A DNA stretch of 64,000 nt, taken from the NCBI RefSeq assembly GCF_031882575.1, contig NZ_CP134772.1, positions 1,631,001-1,695,000 of the forward strand, read 5' to 3'. Of the stretch, positions 24,902 through 35,099 are shown piece after piece. Each line of letters starts with the position of its first letter. Position 1 is the first letter of the stretch. The notes beneath the pieces are model-generated. The model saw only the letters and a list, made by a program, of their open reading frames with translations, was not told the origin of the DNA and did no database searches. A program made the position numbers and the translations under genes. This DNA is from Pseudomonas sp. VD-NE ins (GTDB lineage Bacteria; Pseudomonadota; Gammaproteobacteria; Pseudomonadales; Pseudomonadaceae).

Positions 24902-26527
24902 TCAGATCACAAAGCGTGTCACCAGCCCGTTCAGGTCGACGGCCAGACGCGACAGTTCCTGGCTTGCAGCCGAGGTCTGAGTGGCGCCAGCGGCGGTCTG
25001 GGTCGAGAGATCACGGATGGTCACCAGATTCTGATCGACCTCGCGAGCGACCAAAGCCTGTTGCTCGGCCGCGCTGGCGATCACCAGGTTGCGTTGGTTG
25101 ATCTGCGAGATCGACGCGGTGATTTTCTCCAGCGCCTGACCGGCGCTGTTGGCGCGGCGCAAGGTCTGGCCGGCCTGCTCGGCACTGCTCTGCAAAGCGC
25201 CAACGGTTGCACCGGTGCCTTGCTGGATGCTGCTGATCATCAGCTCGATTTCTTCCGTGGAATTCTGCGTGCGTTGTGCCAGCGAGCGCACTTCGTCGGC
25301 GACCACGGCAAAACCGCGCCCGGCCTCACCGGCGCGGGCCGCTTCGATCGCCGCATTGAGCGCCAGCAGATTGGTCTGCCCGGCGATCCCGCGAATCACC
25401 TCCAGCACTTTGCTGATGTCCTGCGCCTGCGTGGCCAGGCCCTCGGCTTGTGCGGAAGCACCGAGTACCGCATCGACCAGCTCCTGAATCGAACTGATGG
25501 TTTCGCTGACCTGCACATGGCCGTGCTTGCTGTCTTCGTTGGACGCGGCAGATGCTTCGGCGCTGGACACGGCGTTGGCTGCAACTTCATCCACTGCTGT
25601 GCTCATCTCGGTGACCGCCGTGGCGGCTTGTTCGATCTGATCATTCTGCTGTTGCAGGCCGCGAGTGCTTTGCTCCATCACCGAACTCATTTCCTCGGCA
25701 GCGGATGCCAATTGCTGCGCCGATTCGCTGATACCGCGAATGGTCGAGCGCAGATTGCCCTGCATCTCGGCCAAGGCGTCGAGCAACTGCGACGCCTCAT
25801 CCTTACCGGTGCTGACGATCTGGCCGCTGAGATCACCGGCAGCAATGCGCCGTGCCACATTCAGCGCCTGATTGATCGGGGTGGTGATGCTGCGCGTCAG
25901 TTGCCAGGCCAACAGCAGGGTGGCAATCAGAGCGACCACGATGATCGTCGCCACGATCCACAATGCCCGTTGATACATGGCAGCGGCGGCATCGGCGGCG
26001 GCGTCGGCCCCTTGTTGATTGAGGGTGATCATCTGCTCCAGCGTCTTGTCGAGCACAGTGCCCTGCGGTGCCAGTTCATTGCTCAAGCGATTGGCAGCCT
26101 GTTCGTTCTGACCGGTTTCGATCTGGCTGATGATCTGATCGAGAATGCTGAGGTATTTGCCCGTGGCCACGTTCAGGCCGTCGAGCATCGCCTGTTCCTG
26201 ATCACTGGCAATCAAGGCTTTGTGATCGTTGAGGCGCTTGAGCAACTCCTCACGCTGCGCCTTGAGGATGCCTTTGCTTCTGTCGCGCACCGCGGGTTGG
26301 CTGTTGGTGATCAGACGCAGGGATTCGAGACGGATGCTGGCGATGTTCGCCGCCGCGTCATGGATACTCTCGATGCTCGGCATCCACGATTCTTCGATTA
26401 CCGCTGCACTTTCGCGCAGGGTTTTCATCTGGCCGAGCCCGAACAGGCCAACCACCACCAGCAGAACGGCCAAAATGGCAAAACTCAAACTGGCGCGCAA
26501 ACCTATGCGCAGATTCCGGATAGACAT
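24902..26527 (-). CDS. Methyl-accepting chemotaxis protein (4-helix-bundle sensor)
   Basis: 541 residues. TM1 at about 12-32, a periplasmic domain of about 155 residues that looks all-helical (4HB_MCP-type, rich in Glu/Gln/Ala), TM2 at about 190-210 ([20 protein letters not shown]), HAMP to about 265, then the cytoplasmic signalling domain with the hairpin tip [13 protein letters not shown] preceded by [18 protein letters not shown] sequence ([20 protein letters not shown]). It relays ligand binding to CheA/CheW. No C-terminal CheR-binding pentapeptide is present. ATG 26527 has CAAGGAG. Ligand unknown. Confidence 0.9.
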   Translation of the reverse strand: MSIRNLRIGLRASLSFAILAVLLVVVGLFGLGQMKTLRESAAVIEESWMPSIESIHDAAANIASIRLESLRLITNSQPAVRDRSKGILKAQREELLKRLNDHKALIASDQEQAMLDGLNVATGKYLSILDQIISQIETGQNEQAANRLSNELAPQGTVLDKTLEQMITLNQQGADAAADAAAAMYQRALWIVATIIVVALIATLLLAWQLTRSITTPINQALNVARRIAAGDLSGQIVSTGKDEASQLLDALAEMQGNLRSTIRGISESAQQLASAAEEMSSVMEQSTRGLQQQNDQIEQAATAVTEMSTAVDEVAANAVSSAEASAASNEDSKHGHVQVSETISSIQELVDAVLGASAQAEGLATQAQDISKVLEVIRGIAGQTNLLALNAAIEAARAGEAGRGFAVVADEVRSLAQRTQNSTEEIELMISSIQQGTGATVGALQSSAEQAGQTLRRANSAGQALEKITASISQINQRNLVIASAAEQQALVAREVDQNLVTIRDLSTQTAAGATQTSAASQELSRLAVDLNGLVTRFVI

Positions 26528-26923
26528 CGGTGTGCTCCTTGATCTTTGAGGGGAGGTCGTCCTCGTGAGCGAGGATCTTGTTATGAGGCGGGTAATGGCG
26601 GGCTGTATATCAAAGTGCCACTATTTTGGTAAGACCAATCTGGAGTCGTCGCTGGCACTCTGTGCTGCCGCAGCAAAGCCACGGACTAGACGCGTTTGTC
26701 AGGTATTGGATCCGAAGCCCATAGAATTCGCGGGCTCGGGCAGGGCGGCAAGAAGGACCGTCAAGGTGATTAACTGACCGAACGGTCGATTAAAAAAACT
26801 TTGCTAAAAACTGTGTCGCCGTACAACCCTGACGCGGTTTTGGCAGAAATTGCACTTCACGCGCACACGCTTGCGTGGCTAAGCTCAGGCACAGATTTCC
26901 CCACGCACGCCGAGGTCTTATCT
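26528..26923. other. Gene-free interval upstream of aceK
   Basis: 396 bases shared by the divergent chemoreceptor and aceK promoters. The aceK frame is open back to 26801 and other short frames cross the interval, but none has family resemblance. The notable element is the palindrome at 26776-26787, described separately, followed by an A run (TTAAAAAAACTTTGCTAAAA). Confidence 0.6.
26776..26787. promoter_or_regulatory. GACCGAACGGTC palindrome, possible TetR-type operator upstream of aceK
   Basis: A perfect 12-bp palindrome, extended imperfectly by flanking TAACT and GATTA. ACCGNNCGGT-type centres are common in TetR-family operators. It lies about 140 bases before the aceK start and about 250 bases before the chemoreceptor start. 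No TetR gene is in the window. Confidence 0.4.
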
Positions 26924-28645
26924 ATGCCGCAGCAATGGCCAGCCACCGACATCGCCCGCATGATCCTCGATGGCTTTGACGATTACCGCGAGCATTTCCG
27001 ACGGATCACCGACGGCGCCCGGGAGCGCTTCGAGCAGGCGCGCTGGCAGGAGACGCAAACGGCGTCGGCGGCGCGGATCAATCTCTACGAAGAAAAGGTC
27101 AGCGAAACCATCGCCCGTCTGCGCGAATACTTCGACGACGAAACGCTGATGAATGTCAGTTGCTGGCCGCTGGTGAAAAGCGCCTACATCAGCGTCATCG
27201 ACCTGCGCTTCGACGATGAGCTGTCCGAGACATGGTACAACTCGATTTTCTGCGGACTGTTCAGCCACGACCTGATCAGCGACGGCTGCATGTTCATCCA
27301 TACCACCCGCCCGAGCCTGCGCCGTGCCCGCGCCGCGCAAACCCGCACCTACAAACCGCAAGGCCAGTTGTCGGGGATGCTCGCGAGCATTTTTGCCGAC
27401 TACCGTTTCAGCGAGGACTACGCCGATCTGCCGGGCGACCTGCGCCGCCTCGAAGCGCAACTGCGCGAGAACTTGCCGGACTGGGTGTGCAAGGATCCGG
27501 AGCTGAGCGTCGAGCTGTTTTCCTCGGTGCTGTACCGCAACAAGGGTGCCTACCTGGTTGGCCGCATCTATACCCGCGACGAGCAATGGCCGCTGGTGAT
27601 TCCGCTGCTGCACCGGGAAGGGCGCGGGATCCAGATCGATGCGCTGATCACTGACGAAGCCGATGTGTCGATCATTTTTTCGTTCACCCGTTCGTACTTC
27701 ATGGTCGACGTGCCGGTGCCAGCGGAGTTCATCGGTTTCCTGCGGCGGATCCTGCCGGGCAAGCACATCGCCGAGCTGTACACCTCGATCGGTTTCTACA
27801 AGCACGGCAAGTCCGAGTTCTACCGCGCGCTGATCAATCATCTGGCCAACACCGATGACCAGTTCATAATGGCGCCGGGCGTGCGCGGCATGGTCATGAG
27901 CGTGTTCACCCTGCCGGGTTTCAACACCGTTTTCAAAATCATCAAGGACCGTTTCTCGCCGTCGAAAAACGTCGATCGCGCCACGGTGATCGAGAAGTAT
28001 CGACTGGTGAAAAGCGTCGACCGGGTCGGGCGCATGGCCGATACCCAGGAGTTCGCCGATTTTCGCTTTCCACTGAGTAAATTCGATCCGGCGTGTCTTG
28101 AAGAACTGCTGGACGTGGCGCCATCAACGGTGTCGGTAGAAGGCGACACGGTGCTGATCCGGCACTGCTGGACCGAACGGCGGATGACCCCGCTCAACCT
28201 TTATCTGGAAAACGCCAACGAGGCGCAGGTGCGTGAAGCGCTGGAGGATTACGGCCTGGCGATCAAGCAACTGGCGGCGGCGAACATCTTTCCCGGTGAC
28301 ATGCTGTTGAAGAACTTCGGCGTCACTCGGCATGGGCGGGTGGTGTTTTATGACTACGACGAAATCTGCTTTCTGACTGAGGCCAACTTCCGCCACATCC
28401 CTGCGCCGCGCACGCCCGAGGACGAAATGGCCTCCGAGCCGTGGTATTCGATTGGGCCGCTGGACGTGTTTCCCGAGGAATTTCCGCCGTTTTTGTTTGC
28501 CGATTCGGGGCAGCGCAAGTTGTTCGATCAGTTGCATGGCGAGTTGTATAACGCTGATTACTGGAAGAGTTTGCAGGAGGCGATTCGGGCCGGGAAAGTC
28601 ATTGATGTTTTCCCGTATCGGCGTAAAGGTCTCGATAACGAGTAG
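26924..28645 (+). CDS. aceK: Isocitrate dehydrogenase kinase/phosphatase
   Basis: 573 residues, the normal length for AceK. The bifunctional enzyme phosphorylates isocitrate dehydrogenase on acetate or fatty acids to divert carbon into the glyoxylate shunt, and removes the phosphate when other carbon is present. Family blocks: [20 protein letters not shown] near the N-terminus, [16 protein letters not shown], the ATP-binding region [17 protein letters not shown], and [14 protein letters not shown] in the C-terminal kinase-like lobe. Start ATG 26924 was chosen by family length and GAGG upstream. It is not next to aceA or glcB here, unlike the enterobacterial aceBAK operon. Confidence 0.92.
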   Translation: MPQQWPATDIARMILDGFDDYREHFRRITDGARERFEQARWQETQTASAARINLYEEKVSETIARLREYFDDETLMNVSCWPLVKSAYISVIDLRFDDELSETWYNSIFCGLFSHDLISDGCMFIHTTRPSLRRARAAQTRTYKPQGQLSGMLASIFADYRFSEDYADLPGDLRRLEAQLRENLPDWVCKDPELSVELFSSVLYRNKGAYLVGRIYTRDEQWPLVIPLLHREGRGIQIDALITDEADVSIIFSFTRSYFMVDVPVPAEFIGFLRRILPGKHIAELYTSIGFYKHGKSEFYRALINHLANTDDQFIMAPGVRGMVMSVFTLPGFNTVFKIIKDRFSPSKNVDRATVIEKYRLVKSVDRVGRMADTQEFADFRFPLSKFDPACLEELLDVAPSTVSVEGDTVLIRHCWTERRMTPLNLYLENANEAQVREALEDYGLAIKQLAAANIFPGDMLLKNFGVTRHGRVVFYDYDEICFLTEANFRHIPAPRTPEDEMASEPWYSIGPLDVFPEEFPPFLFADSGQRKLFDQLHGELYNADYWKSLQEAIRAGKVIDVFPYRRKGLDNE

Positions 28646-28662
28646 CTCTTTTAAAAAAAACA

Positions 28663-28984
28663 CCCTCACCCCAGCCCTCCCGAAACGTCGGACCGCCCAT
28701 AGAGAGAGGGGGCCGACCGAGGTGTCTCAAGTCAAACGCCGACCTGAAAGATGTTGGCGATTATGGATTCGGTAAAGCAGTTTCAAGTCGCTGAACATCT
28801 TCAGCATCCCCCAATCGGTCCCCTCTCCCAGAGCGAGAGGGGGCCTGCCGAGGTGTCTCAAGTCGAACGCCTACCTGAAAGGGCTTGGCGATTATGGATT
28901 CAGTAATGCACGTTCAGGTCGGCGAAGCTGGCAAAGTTGATTCGGTCGGTCCCCTCTCCCTCTGGGAGAGGGCTAGGGTGAGGG
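28663..28984. repeat. Composite repeat with terminal inverted repeats between aceK and hrpA
   Basis: Terminal inverted repeats CCCTCACCCCAGCCCTC (28663-28679) and GAGGGCTAGGGTGAGGG (28968-28984) match in 16 of 17 bases. Inside are two direct copies of a 57-base unit at 28719-28775 and 28849-28905 (GAGGTGTCTCAAGTC...GGCGATTATGGATTC), plus CCCTCTCCC/GAGAGGG hairpin sequence. No transposase is encoded. The rest of the 28646-29069 interval holds no gene I can support. Confidence 0.75.
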
Positions 28985-29069
28985 CAGCAATCCCCCTGAC
29001 ACGCCACAAATCCCCCAAATCTGCGACAATCCGCCCCCTGCATAAATAGACGACCGAATTGCCTACCCG

Positions 29070-32000
29070 ATGACCGACGAATCGCCCTCCATCGACAAAC
29101 TGCTGAAGAACCTTGATCACGCCATGCTCGCCGACCGTCACCGGCTGCGGCGGCAGTTGCTTGAGCTGCGCAAGAAACCTGACGAGGCCAAACTGGCTCA
29201 GTGGGTGACGCGCATGCAGGCGTCCTGTGATCAGGTGCTGGCGCGCAAGGCCAGCCTGCCGGTGATTCGTTACGACGACAGTTTGCCGATCGCCGCCAAG
29301 CGCGACGAAATCAAAAAGGCGCTGGAAAAACACCAGGTGCTGATCATCGCCGGCGAAACCGGCTCGGGTAAAACCACCCAGTTACCGAAGATCTGTCTGG
29401 AAATCGGTCGCGGCCAGCACGGTCTGATCGGCCACACCCAGCCGCGCCGAATCGCCGCACGCAGCGTCGCCAGCCGGGTCGCCGAAGAGCTCGGCACGCC
29501 GCTCGGTTCGCTGGTCGGTTATCAGGTGCGTTTCGAGGATCAAAGCGATTCCAATACCCTGATCAAGCTGATGACCGACGGCATCCTGCTCGCGGAAACC
29601 CAGAATGATCGCTACCTCGAACGCTACGACACGATCATCGTCGACGAAGCCCACGAACGCAGCCTCAACATCGACTTCCTGCTTGGTTACCTGAAAACCC
29701 TGCTGCCGCGTCGCCCGGATCTGAAAGTCATCATCACCTCGGCGACCATCGATCTTGAGCGCTTTTCCAAGCATTTCGATGACGCACCGATTGTTGAGGT
29801 GTCGGGTCGCACCTTCCCGGTGGACACCTGGTATCGCCCGCTGACGCTGGAGCAGGACGAAGAGGGCAACCGCGTCGAGGATGACCTGACAGTGGATCAG
29901 GCGATCCTCGCCACCCTCGACGAAATCGCCGCCTATGAGCGCAGCGAACGCCGCAGTCCCGGTGACGTGCTGGTGTTCCTGCCCGGCGAGCGTGAGATTC
30001 GCGACGCCGCTGACATGCTGCGCAAGGCGCAAATCAAACACACTGAAATCCTGCCGTTGTACGCGCGTCTGTCGCCGGCCGAGCAGCAGCGGATTTTCCA
30101 GTCGCACCCGGGGCGTCGTGTGGTGCTGGCGACCAACGTTGCCGAGACTTCGCTGACCGTGCCGGGCATCCGTTACGTGATCGACAGCGGCACCGCGCGC
30201 ATCAGCCGTTACAGCTATCGCGCCAAGGTCCAGCGTCTGCCGATCGAGGCGATTTCCCAGGCCAGCGCCAACCAGCGTAAAGGCCGTTGCGGTCGGGTCG
30301 AGCCGGGCATTTGCATTCGGTTGTACAGCGAAGAAGATTTTAACGGGCGCCCGGAATTTACCGATCCGGAGATTCTGCGCACCAACCTCGCCGCCGTAAT
30401 CCTGCAAATGCTGCATCTGCGCCTCGGCGAGATCACTGCATTCCCGTTCATCGAGCCGCCGGATGGCAAGGCGATCAGTGACGGTTTCAACCTGCTGCAA
30501 GAACTCTCGGCGGTGGATCGCAACAGTCAGTTGACCCCGCTCGGTCGCCAACTTGCGCGCTTGCCGGTCGATCCGCGCATGGGCCGCATGTTGCTCGAAG
30601 CGGCCAAGCTCGGCAGCCTGCAGGAAGTATTGATCGTCGCCAGTGCCATGTCGATTCAGGACCCGCGCGAGCGTCCACCGGAGCGTCAGCAAGCGGCCGA
30701 TCAGGCCCACGCGCAGTGGAAAGATGTCGATTCGGATTTCGCCGGTCTGGTCAATCTGTGGCGGGGTTTTGAAGAGCAGCGCCAGGCGCTGACCGCGAGC
30801 CCGTTGCGCAACTGGTGCCGGAAGAACTTCCTCAATTATCTGCGGCTGCGCGAGTGGCGCGACTCCCATCGGCAGTTGAGCCTGATCTGCCGCGACATGC
30901 AGTTGAGCCTGAATAAAGAGCCGGCGGATTACCCGAAACTGCACAAAGCGGTATTGGTCGGCCTGCTCAGCCAGATCGGTCAGAAAACCGAGGACGGCGA
31001 TTATCTCGGCGCACGTCAGCGGCGTTTCTGGATTCATCCGTCGTCGGGCATTGGCAAGAAGCGTCCGCAATGGCTGATGACCGCCGAACTGGTGGAAACC
31101 ACCAAGCTTTACGCGCGCATGGTCGCCAAGATCGACGCCGACTGGATCGAGCCGCTGGCCGGACATCTGATCAAGAAAAACCATTTCGAACCGCACTGGG
31201 AGAAGAAGCGCGGCCAGGTCGTGGCGTTCGAACAGATCACCTTGTTCGGGCTGATCGTGGTCGGCCGCCGACCGGTGCATTACGGCCCGGTGGACCCGGT
31301 GGTTTCTCGCGAATTGTTTATCCGCGAAGGCCTGGTGCGCGGCGAGATTCAGTCGAAAGCCAAATGCCTGACCGCCAACCAGCAACTGCTCGAACAGCTC
31401 GACGAACTGGAAGCCAAGGCCCGTCGTCGCGACATTCTCGCCGACGAAGAAACCTTGTACGCGTTCTACGATGCGCGGCTGCCGGCGGAGATTCACCAGA
31501 CCGCGACCTTCGACAGCTGGTACCGCATCAACAGCCAGAAGAACCCGCAACTGCTGATCATGCGCGAAGAAGACGTGCTGGCCCGCGAGGCCAGTGAAGT
31601 CACTGCGCGCGATTACCCGGACACGCTGCACATCGGCGATCTGGAACTGGCACTGACCTACCACTTCGAACCCAATCACCCGCGTGACGGTGTGACCTTG
31701 CGCGTGCCGGCGCCGCTGTTGCCGATGCTGCCGCCGGAGCGCCTGGAATGGCTGGTACCGGGGCTGATCGAGGCCAAGTGCATCGCTCTTGTGCGCAACC
31801 TGCCGAAGGCCTTGCGCAAGAACTTCGTACCGGTGCCGGACTTCATCAAAGCCGCGTTGCAGCGCATGACTTTCGGCGACGGTTCGTTGCCGCAGGCGCT
31901 GGGTCGCGAATTGCTGCGCATGACCGGCGCGCGGGTCAGCGATGAGGCATGGGCAGAAGCTGAGCAAGGGGTTGAAGGGCATCTGCGGATGAACCTGGAA

Positions 32001-32981
32001 ATCGTCGATGGCCAAGGCAAATTCCTCGGTGAAGGTCGAGATCTGGCCGAACTGACGGCGCGGTTTGCCGAAGCCAGTCAGGCTGCGCTGGCGGTGCCGC
32101 AGAGTGCGAAAAGTCAGCAACCGGTGGAGGCGAAAGTCTTCGCGCCAGTGGCAGAAAAGACTCAACAGAAGATCGCCGGGCTGTCGATGACGGTGTATCC
32201 GGCGCTGGTTGAAGAGGGCGGCACGGTCAAGGAAGGGCGCTTCTCGACACCGGCAGAGGCCGAGTTCCAGCATCGTCGCGCCTTGCAGCGGTTGTTGATG
32301 CAGCAACTGGCAGAGCCGGCCAAATTCCTGCGCGGCAAGTTGCCGGGGCAGACTGAATTGGGCTTGCTCTATCGCGAGCTGGGCCGGGTTGATGCGCTGG
32401 TCGAAGACATTTTGCTGGCCAGTCTCGATAGCTGCATTCTCGAAGGTGAAGACCCGTTGCCCCGTGATGGCGCCGGGTTGGCGGCATTGGCCGAGCGCAA
32501 ACGTGGCAACTGGACCGAGCATGCCGAACGCGTGGCCCGGTTGACCCTGGAGATTCTCAAACTGTGGCACGGTCTGCAAAAACGCTTCAAGGGCAAGATT
32601 GATCTGGCCCAGGCTGTGGCGCTGAATGACATCAAGCAGCAAATCAACAATCTGGTGTATCCGGGTTTTGTCCGCGAGACGCCGATGCAGTGGCTCAAAG
32701 AGTTGCCGCGTTACCTGAAGGCGGTCGAGCAGCGTTTCGAAAAACTTGGTGCGCAGGTGCAGAAGGATCGCGTCTGGAGCGGTGAGCTCGCCGGCCTCTG
32801 GGCGCAATACCAGACTCGCGCGGCGAAACATGCCCAGGAAGGCAAACGCGACCCGCAACTTGAGCTGTACCGCTGGTGGCTGGAGGAATACCGGGTGTCG
32901 CTGTTCGCTCAGCAGTTGGGCACCAAAGTCCCGATCTCCGATAAACGCCTGAACAAGCAGTGGACCCAGGTCGAACTGTAA
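29070..32981 (+). CDS. hrpA: ATP-dependent RNA helicase HrpA (DEAH box)
   Basis: 1303 residues, the usual size for HrpA. Walker A GETGSGKTT at 95-103, DEAH box at 192-195 in IIVDEAHERSLN, motif III ITSATID, and motif VI QRKGRCGRVEPG. These are followed by the helicase-associated and OB-like regions and the long C-terminal DUF3418 extension. It unwinds RNA and rescues stalled ribosomes and mRNA processing in E. coli. The Shine-Dalgarno before ATG 29070 is weak. A perfect palindrome lies 5 bases after the stop. Confidence 0.93.
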   Translation: MTDESPSIDKLLKNLDHAMLADRHRLRRQLLELRKKPDEAKLAQWVTRMQASCDQVLARKASLPVIRYDDSLPIAAKRDEIKKALEKHQVLIIAGETGSGKTTQLPKICLEIGRGQHGLIGHTQPRRIAARSVASRVAEELGTPLGSLVGYQVRFEDQSDSNTLIKLMTDGILLAETQNDRYLERYDTIIVDEAHERSLNIDFLLGYLKTLLPRRPDLKVIITSATIDLERFSKHFDDAPIVEVSGRTFPVDTWYRPLTLEQDEEGNRVEDDLTVDQAILATLDEIAAYERSERRSPGDVLVFLPGEREIRDAADMLRKAQIKHTEILPLYARLSPAEQQRIFQSHPGRRVVLATNVAETSLTVPGIRYVIDSGTARISRYSYRAKVQRLPIEAISQASANQRKGRCGRVEPGICIRLYSEEDFNGRPEFTDPEILRTNLAAVILQMLHLRLGEITAFPFIEPPDGKAISDGFNLLQELSAVDRNSQLTPLGRQLARLPVDPRMGRMLLEAAKLGSLQEVLIVASAMSIQDPRERPPERQQAADQAHAQWKDVDSDFAGLVNLWRGFEEQRQALTASPLRNWCRKNFLNYLRLREWRDSHRQLSLICRDMQLSLNKEPADYPKLHKAVLVGLLSQIGQKTEDGDYLGARQRRFWIHPSSGIGKKRPQWLMTAELVETTKLYARMVAKIDADWIEPLAGHLIKKNHFEPHWEKKRGQVVAFEQITLFGLIVVGRRPVHYGPVDPVVSRELFIREGLVRGEIQSKAKCLTANQQLLEQLDELEAKARRRDILADEETLYAFYDARLPAEIHQTATFDSWYRINSQKNPQLLIMREEDVLAREASEVTARDYPDTLHIGDLELALTYHFEPNHPRDGVTLRVPAPLLPMLPPERLEWLVPGLIEAKCIALVRNLPKALRKNFVPVPDFIKAALQRMTFGDGSLPQALGRELLRMTGARVSDEAWAEAEQGVEGHLRMNLEIVDGQGKFLGEGRDLAELTARFAEASQAALAVPQSAKSQQPVEAKVFAPVAEKTQQKIAGLSMTVYPALVEEGGTVKEGRFSTPAEAEFQHRRALQRLLMQQLAEPAKFLRGKLPGQTELGLLYRELGRVDALVEDILLASLDSCILEGEDPLPRDGAGLAALAERKRGNWTEHAERVARLTLEILKLWHGLQKRFKGKIDLAQAVALNDIKQQINNLVYPGFVRETPMQWLKELPRYLKAVEQRFEKLGAQVQKDRVWSGELAGLWAQYQTRAAKHAQEGKRDPQLELYRWWLEEYRVSLFAQQLGTKVPISDKRLNKQWTQVEL

Positions 32982-32985
32982 CGTT

Positions 32986-33017
32986 GATCGTTCCCACGCT
33001 CCTGCGTGGGAACGATC
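32986..33017. repeat. REP-type palindrome, class D
   Basis: Perfect 14-bp arms GATCGTTCCCACGC and GCGTGGGAACGATC with loop TCCT, directly after the hrpA stop. It probably defines the transcript end, though no T run follows. Confidence 0.88.
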
Positions 33018-33229
33018 ATCCGTGTTGATCTTGAGAAAGGCGCCAAAAGTCCACGTTTATGGCAAACTTCGCGACCATAAACACCGGTTTCGCGACCCAG
33101 AGCCTTCGGCCGTGGTGCGAGACGGGATAAAGCGATGCCAGGTTTGCGTCCCCCGGATGGGAATAGACCCTTTGTGTGTTGGTACGACGGTTCCAGCACT
33201 TTCTGCCTGAACAGATTAGAGAAACGACC

Positions 33230-34351
33230 ATGCATAACGTCGTCATCAGCGGCACCGGCCTGTACACCCCGGCCAACAGCATCTCCAACGAAGAGCTGGT
33301 GCAGTCTTTCAACGCCTACGTCGCCCAGTTCAACGCCGACAACGCCCAAGCCATTGCCAGCGGCGAAGTCCAGGCCCTGACCGAATCCAGCGCCGCGTTC
33401 ATCGAAAAAGCCTCGGGCATCAAGAGCCGCTTTGTCATGGACAAGGACGGCATCCTCGATCCACAACGCATGGCACCACGCCTGCCGGAGCGTTCCAACG
33501 ACGAATGGTCGGTGCTCTGCCAGATGGCCATCGGCGCTGCCGAACAAGCCCTGCAACGCGCCGGCAAAACCGCCGCTGATATCGACGGCGTGATCGTTGC
33601 CTGCTCCAACCTGCAACGTGCTTACCCGGCCATCGCCATCGAAGTCCAGGAAGCTCTGGGCATTCAGGGCTTCGGTTTCGACATGAACGTGGCCTGCTCC
33701 TCGGCGACTTTCGGCATTCAGGCCGCCGCCAACAGCGTGCAGCTGGGCCAGGCTCGGGCGATCCTGATGGTCAACCCGGAAGTCTGCACCGGGCACCTGA
33801 ACTTCCGCGACCGCGACAGCCACTTCATCTTCGGCGACGCCGCGACTGCGGTGATCATCGAGCGTGCTGACACCGCGACGTCCAAGCACCAGTTCGACGT
33901 GGTCAGCACCAAGCTACTGACCAAGTTCTCCAACAACATCCGCAACAACTTCGGCTTCCTCAACCGCGCAGCGGAAGAGGGCGTTGGTGCTCGCGACAAG
34001 CTGTTCGTGCAGGAAGGCCGCAAGGTGTTCAAGGATGTCTGCCCGATGGTCGCCGAGCTGATTGGTGAACATCTGCAAGAGAACCAGCTCAACGTCGGCG
34101 ACGTGAAGCGCTTCTGGCTGCACCAGGCCAACCTGAGCATGAACCACCTGATCGTGCGCAAACTGCTGGGTCGTGAAGCCACCGAGGAAGAAGCGCCGGT
34201 GATTCTCGACACCTACGCCAACACCAGCTCCGCAGGTTCGGTCATTGCTTTCCACAAATATCAGGACGATCTGGCTGCCGGTTCGCTGGCAGTGTTGAGC
34301 TCGTTCGGTGCGGGCTATTCGATCGGCAGCGTGATTCTGCGCAAGCGTTGA
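33230..34351 (+). CDS. Beta-ketoacyl-ACP synthase III-type enzyme (FabH-like)
   Basis: 373 residues of the thiolase fold. The FabH triad is in place: Cys156 in DMNVACSSATFG, His298 in FWLHQANLSMN and Asn331 in TYANTSSAGS. It should condense an acyl-CoA primer with malonyl-ACP. The chain is about 50 residues longer than housekeeping FabH, with an insert near residues 25-55 (FNAYVAQFNADNAQAIASG), which matches the long Pseudomonas FabH paralogs rather than FabH of the fab cluster. It is a stand-alone gene, so the role may be in primer salvage or secondary lipids. ATG 33230 follows AGAGAAACG. Confidence 0.85.
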   Translation: MHNVVISGTGLYTPANSISNEELVQSFNAYVAQFNADNAQAIASGEVQALTESSAAFIEKASGIKSRFVMDKDGILDPQRMAPRLPERSNDEWSVLCQMAIGAAEQALQRAGKTAADIDGVIVACSNLQRAYPAIAIEVQEALGIQGFGFDMNVACSSATFGIQAAANSVQLGQARAILMVNPEVCTGHLNFRDRDSHFIFGDAATAVIIERADTATSKHQFDVVSTKLLTKFSNNIRNNFGFLNRAAEEGVGARDKLFVQEGRKVFKDVCPMVAELIGEHLQENQLNVGDVKRFWLHQANLSMNHLIVRKLLGREATEEEAPVILDTYANTSSAGSVIAFHKYQDDLAAGSLAVLSSFGAGYSIGSVILRKR

Positions 34352-34418
34352 AAAGGGTTTAATTTCCCCTTAATCGCGCCGACCTTTCCTACATCCGAAT
34401 CGGCTCAAACGCTGTAAT

Positions 34419-34467
34419 TTTTCGGAAATGGCGGCAGGTGAAGACCTGCCGCATTCATTTTCGGAAA
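34419..34467 (+). promoter_or_regulatory. Hairpin flanked by direct repeats TTTTCGGAAA before the sigma factor gene
   Basis: TTTTCGGAAA occurs at 34419-34428 and again at 34458-34467. Between them is a perfect 9-bp hairpin, GCGGCAGGT-GAAG-ACCTGCCGC (34431-34452). It may be a terminator for the upstream synthase gene, or part of an autoregulated promoter, GGAAA being a common -35 element for ECF sigma factors. Confidence 0.45.
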
Positions 34468-34487
34468 CGGTACAAGGGGATTGAAGG

Positions 34488-35099
34488 ATGGCGGCTGACG
34501 ACACCCAACTGCTTTCGCGCCTGCTGGCCGGTGAGCAACAGGCTTTCAAGGAACTGGTGACGACGTATCAGAGCGCCATGCGCGCCGTGGCGTATGCGAT
34601 TGTCGGCCAGCGCCACGTTGAAGAAGTGGTGCAGGACGCCTGGCTATCGGTGGTGCGCCACATCGCCAGCTTCGAAGGCCGTTCCAGTCTGAAAACCTGG
34701 CTGCTGACCATCACGGCCAACTCGGCCAAAAGTCGTTACAAACTAAATCGCCGTGAAGTGTTGATGGATGATCTGCCTTCGCCCCACGGCACCATCGATG
34801 ACGACCGCTTTTCTCCCGGTGACGGCCATTGGCTGGTCGCTCCGTTCGCCTGGCACCAGGACACACCGGAAGCGCTGCTGACCGAGAGCGAATTGCGCGA
34901 CTGTCTCGAACACACCTTGTTGAATCTATCGGAATTGCAAAGCAGCGTTTTGCTGCTGCGCGAGCGTCAGGGACTGGAGCTGGAGGAGATCTGTAATCTT
35001 CTGGAGATCTCGCTCTCCAATGTCCGTGTGCTGCTGCATCGTGCGCGGCTGAAAGTCTTCGCGACCGTGGAGCATTTTGAGGAGACCGGGGAATGCTGA
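34488..35099 (+). CDS. ECF-type RNA polymerase sigma factor
   Basis: 203 residues. Region 2 is LVTTYQSAMRAVAYAIVGQR, then HVEEVVQDAWLSVVRHIASF and the promoter-melting/-10 segment SLKTWLLTITANSAKSRYK. Region 4 is LLNLSELQSSVLLLRERQGL, then ELEEICNLLEISLSNVRVLL with the HTH and the closing HRARLKV. The linker between them is long (about 55 residues). Its stop lies 4 bases inside the next gene, the zinc-finger anti-sigma factor. ATG 34488 has GAAGG just upstream. The stimulus is unknown. Confidence 0.9.
   Translation: MAADDTQLLSRLLAGEQQAFKELVTTYQSAMRAVAYAIVGQRHVEEVVQDAWLSVVRHIASFEGRSSLKTWLLTITANSAKSRYKLNRREVLMDDLPSPHGTIDDDRFSPGDGHWLVAPFAWHQDTPEALLTESELRDCLEHTLLNLSELQSSVLLLRERQGLELEEICNLLEISLSNVRVLLHRARLKVFATVEHFEETGEC

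Noticed and set aside
28663..28984. CRISPR array or tandem repeat locus
   Set aside because: Only two internal copies, with long unequal spacing and terminal inverted repeats; not CRISPR-like.
29382..32858. Very long minus-strand frame of 1158 codons opposite hrpA
   Set aside because: It is a GC-bias shadow of hrpA; His/Gln/Arg-rich composition without domains.
32986..33017. Perfect palindrome after hrpA as an intrinsic terminator
   Set aside because: It lacks the T run and matches the class D repeat, so it is listed as a repeat instead.
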